Below, piece by piece: positions 62,027 through 64,000 of a DNA stretch of 64,000 nucleotides (position 1 is the stretch's first letter; the number at the start of each line of letters is the position of its first letter). Origin of the DNA: Hungatella effluvii (GTDB taxonomy: Bacteria; Bacillota; Clostridia; Lachnospirales; Lachnospiraceae); assembly GCF_003201875.1 (NCBI RefSeq), contig NZ_QJKD01000004.1:248001-312000 (forward strand). The letters run 5' to 3'. The translations under genes were made by a program, and so were the position numbers. The notes under the pieces were generated by a model, which did not search any database, was not told where the DNA came from, and saw nothing but the letters and a program-made list of their open reading frames with translations.

Positions 62027-63856
62027 ATGAAGAAGATAAAACAGTGGGTAAATCAATTAAGTGTAAAAATGAAACTGATTTTTTATGGGTATTTGATTAT
62101 CACGCCGGTGTTGATTCTCATATGCGCCGTGCTTCTTTTTTATAACTATAATAAAGACCTGGAGAGCAGACTGGAAAATGACAGGAGCAGTGTCAATGCG
62201 CTGGCGGAAAGTATTTACGTCCTCCAGTCCGATATTAAGGATTTCTCCACCTATTTCTGCATTAACGACGAGGTGCATGCCCTGCTGACCGCGAAAAATG
62301 CGGAGGAGCTGAACAAGAATGCAAAACTCTGGCTGGAGGAGGCGCCCATGCAGATTGTGCAGGACATGGTAGCACTGAAAGGCCATATCAAGACCATCGG
62401 CATTTACCCGGAAAATGGGGTGCGCCCTTATCTCCGGTGCATGGATGCCAGCGCCTACGTGCCGGATCTGGAGACCGTTAAGAAGACGGCGGTCTACCGG
62501 GATACGCTGGACAGCGACAACGGGATCTTATGGCGGAGTGTGAGTAAATACGATAAAGAAACTTATAATACCAACCGTTCTGATAAGGTAGTCTTATATA
62601 GAGGAATCTTTGATCTGACTCAGAAGAAGACGCTGGGGTATATTGTCATTGGTGTCAGCCAGGAGGTCTTTCAGGAGCTGGGGGAGGGGATACTTCACAG
62701 CGACAGGGAAGGTGTGCTGATTCTGGATAAATTCGGCGGTGAGCTCTCGAGAAGCGGCAGCATTCCAAAACAGGTGGCCGAATACTTAAAATCAGACGAT
62801 TTTATAAAAGAGGACTACCGGAAACGCAAACACAATTTCACATTTGGAGACTATCAAGTGGTGTGCAGCCAGAAAGAGAAGAATTCCAGCATCGTTGTCA
62901 AGGTGGTGCCCCGGTACAGCAGGCAGATGCAGCTGACGGATATCGCCTATATGCCGATTACCCTGATGATCGGAGTTTTGCTGGGGCTCCTTCCCCTGCT
63001 CCTCATCATTTCCAATATCGTGACCAGGCCGTTAAAACGGGTCAGCGAGGCCATCGTCAAATTTTCAACCGGAGATTTTGACCAGCGGGTGGAGGTGGAA
63101 ACGAGGGATGAAGTCGGAGAGGTTGCGGAATGCTTTAACAAAATGGTGGAAGATATCAAGTCACTGATTGACGAAAATTACGTTATCACTCTTCAGGAAA
63201 AAGAGAGCGAGCTGGCCGCACTTCAGGCTCAGATTAACCCGCATTTCCTGTATAATACGCTGGATTCCTTATACTGGCAGGCCACGGAAGCGGATAACGA
63301 CGAAATTGCGGAAAGCATTCTGGCCCTGTCACAGCTGTTCCGTCTCGTTTTAAGCCAGGGGAAGAAGGAAGTCACGGTAGCCCAGGAGATTGAACTGGTC
63401 TCCAGGTACTTACAGATACAGAAGATGCGTTTTTCCCGGCGTCTTCACTATGAAATCAATGTGGCAGACGAGGTGAAGGCGGTATATATCCCCAAGCTGA
63501 TCCTGCAGCCATTTGTGGAAAATGCCATTGTTCACGGGTTTGAAAATGTCAGTATACCCTGCTATCTGACGGTAACCGGACGTCTGGATAAGGGAAAGAT
63601 CCGGTTTGAGATAAAGGATACGGGAATCGGCATGCGCCAGGACCAGATCGACGATATCTGGGAGGAGGAGCCGGCTCAGTATGCCCGTCAGAGAATCGGG
63701 CGGTATGCCATTAAAAATATTAAAGAGCGTCTCGAACTCAGATATCATGGTGATTTTAAACTGGAGATTCAGAGTGATGTGGGAAAGGGTACCACAGTAA
63801 TTCTATGTATTCCTTTTGAGGGTGTTCATAACGAGGAGGAACGGAAGTGTCGGTAA
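62027..63856 (+). CDS. YesM-type sensor histidine kinase
   Basis: This 609-aa kinase has an N-terminal membrane segment (about 18-40), an extracellular sensor domain (about 45-300), a second membrane segment (about 305-335) and a HAMP domain (VTRPLKRVSEAIVKFSTGDFD). The His_kinase domain follows (LQAQINPHFLYNTLDSLYWQA, the phospho-His) and a HATPase domain (FVENAIVHGFE, DTGIGM). Such kinases sense sugars and drive the neighbouring AraC-type regulator. It overlaps the regulator start by 10 bases. Confidence 0.93.
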   Translation: MKKIKQWVNQLSVKMKLIFYGYLIITPVLILICAVLLFYNYNKDLESRLENDRSSVNALAESIYVLQSDIKDFSTYFCINDEVHALLTAKNAEELNKNAKLWLEEAPMQIVQDMVALKGHIKTIGIYPENGVRPYLRCMDASAYVPDLETVKKTAVYRDTLDSDNGILWRSVSKYDKETYNTNRSDKVVLYRGIFDLTQKKTLGYIVIGVSQEVFQELGEGILHSDREGVLILDKFGGELSRSGSIPKQVAEYLKSDDFIKEDYRKRKHNFTFGDYQVVCSQKEKNSSIVVKVVPRYSRQMQLTDIAYMPITLMIGVLLGLLPLLLIISNIVTRPLKRVSEAIVKFSTGDFDQRVEVETRDEVGEVAECFNKMVEDIKSLIDENYVITLQEKESELAALQAQINPHFLYNTLDSLYWQATEADNDEIAESILALSQLFRLVLSQGKKEVTVAQEIELVSRYLQIQKMRFSRRLHYEINVADEVKAVYIPKLILQPFVENAIVHGFENVSIPCYLTVTGRLDKGKIRFEIKDTGIGMRQDQIDDIWEEEPAQYARQRIGRYAIKNIKERLELRYHGDFKLEIQSDVGKGTTVILCIPFEGVHNEEERKCR

Positions 63857-64000
63857 AACTGTTAGTCGCAGATGACGAAGAGGTAATCCGCCGTGGTGTG
63901 GCGAAATATATCCGGCTCCATACGGACCGGTTTGACAAGATATATGAGGCTGAAAATGGCCAGGAGGCGGTCGACCTGCTCTTAAAGTATCAGCCGGATA
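63847..64000 (+). CDS. Response regulator (probably AraC type), 3' truncated
   Basis: GTG at 63847 with GAGGAGG upstream starts SVKLLVADDEEVIRRGVAKYIRLH, a receiver domain whose DDE motif holds the acidic residues near the phosphorylation site. The reading frame runs off the window. Partners of YesM kinases normally end in an AraC-type DNA-binding domain. It would control the sugar operon before it. Confidence 0.9.
   Translation, partial: MSVKLLVADDEEVIRRGVAKYIRLHTDRFDKIYEAENGQEAVDLLLKYQPD

Noticed and set aside
1..64000. CRISPR array, tRNA or rRNA genes
   Set aside because: No regularly spaced direct repeats and no recognisable tRNA or rRNA sequence were found by eye.

Overview
The window looks like a chromosome segment of a spore-forming gut Firmicute of the Lachnospiraceae (Clostridium cluster XIVa) type. 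This is inferred from strong AGGAGG ribosome sites, moderate GC, several sugar ABC transporters with a YesM-type two-component system, a LysM-GH18 cortex-lytic type protein, ChW and cell-wall-binding repeats, a T-box threonyl-tRNA synthetase and a glycyl-radical activating enzyme. The species is not determined. No rRNA, tRNA, IS element or CRISPR array was seen.

Layout: 1-872 is the end of a glycyl-radical-enzyme activase. 904-7087 is a carbohydrate operon (binding lipoprotein, two permeases, GH42 beta-galactosidase, Gfo/Idh/MocA oxidoreductase). 7325-8470 is a LysM-GH18 glycosidase. 8506-28366 is a contractile phage-tail locus: repressor and ImmA-type protease, operators and a LexA box, two sigma-like regulators, tail terminator, sheath, tube, frameshifting tail chaperone, tape measure, baseplate, fibres, holin and endolysin. 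No terminase, portal, capsid or integrase is present, so it reads as an R-type tailocin rather than a phage. 28497-29001 is a scarred right edge that includes a 59-bp copy of part of the GH18 gene. 29069-31325 (minus) is thrS with its T-box leader.

31344-34331 (minus) is the most unusual locus. A 107-aa protein with a C-terminal beta-strand module is coupled to an 886-aa protein that joins a caspase-like peptidase (His88/Cys139) to an Hsp70-type ATPase. It is divergent from an LRR protein, a vWA protein and a MoxR AAA+ ATPase (34470-38388). The combination suggests an NTP-dependent conflict or defence system.

38573-46098 holds housekeeping and membrane genes: DUF378, aldehyde dehydrogenase, P-loop NTPase, zinc ribbon, a DUF6064-like protein, a CPBP protease-like protein, a ChW-polysaccharide deacetylase and a small membrane protein. 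A 33-bp perfect inverted repeat lies at 40722-40797. 46213-58133 is a LacI-controlled sulfate-ester module: three cytosolic Cys-type sulfatases, a Dpp/Opp-type ABC transporter and a TauE/SafE exporter, with near-identical operators before the transcription units. 58275-58616 is a MmcQ/YjbR protein. 58816-64000 is a second sugar ABC operon followed by a YesM-type sensor kinase and the start of its response regulator.

How the parts work together: the two sugar modules and the sulfatase module are scavenging systems for plant or host glycans and sulfated compounds. The tailocin is apparently held off by a Cro/CI repressor and LexA, and switched on through dedicated sigma-like activators acting at a TGTCCC-repeat promoter. 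The caspase-Hsp70 operon sits just upstream of the thrS promoter, whose -35 box contains the caspase gene's stop codon.
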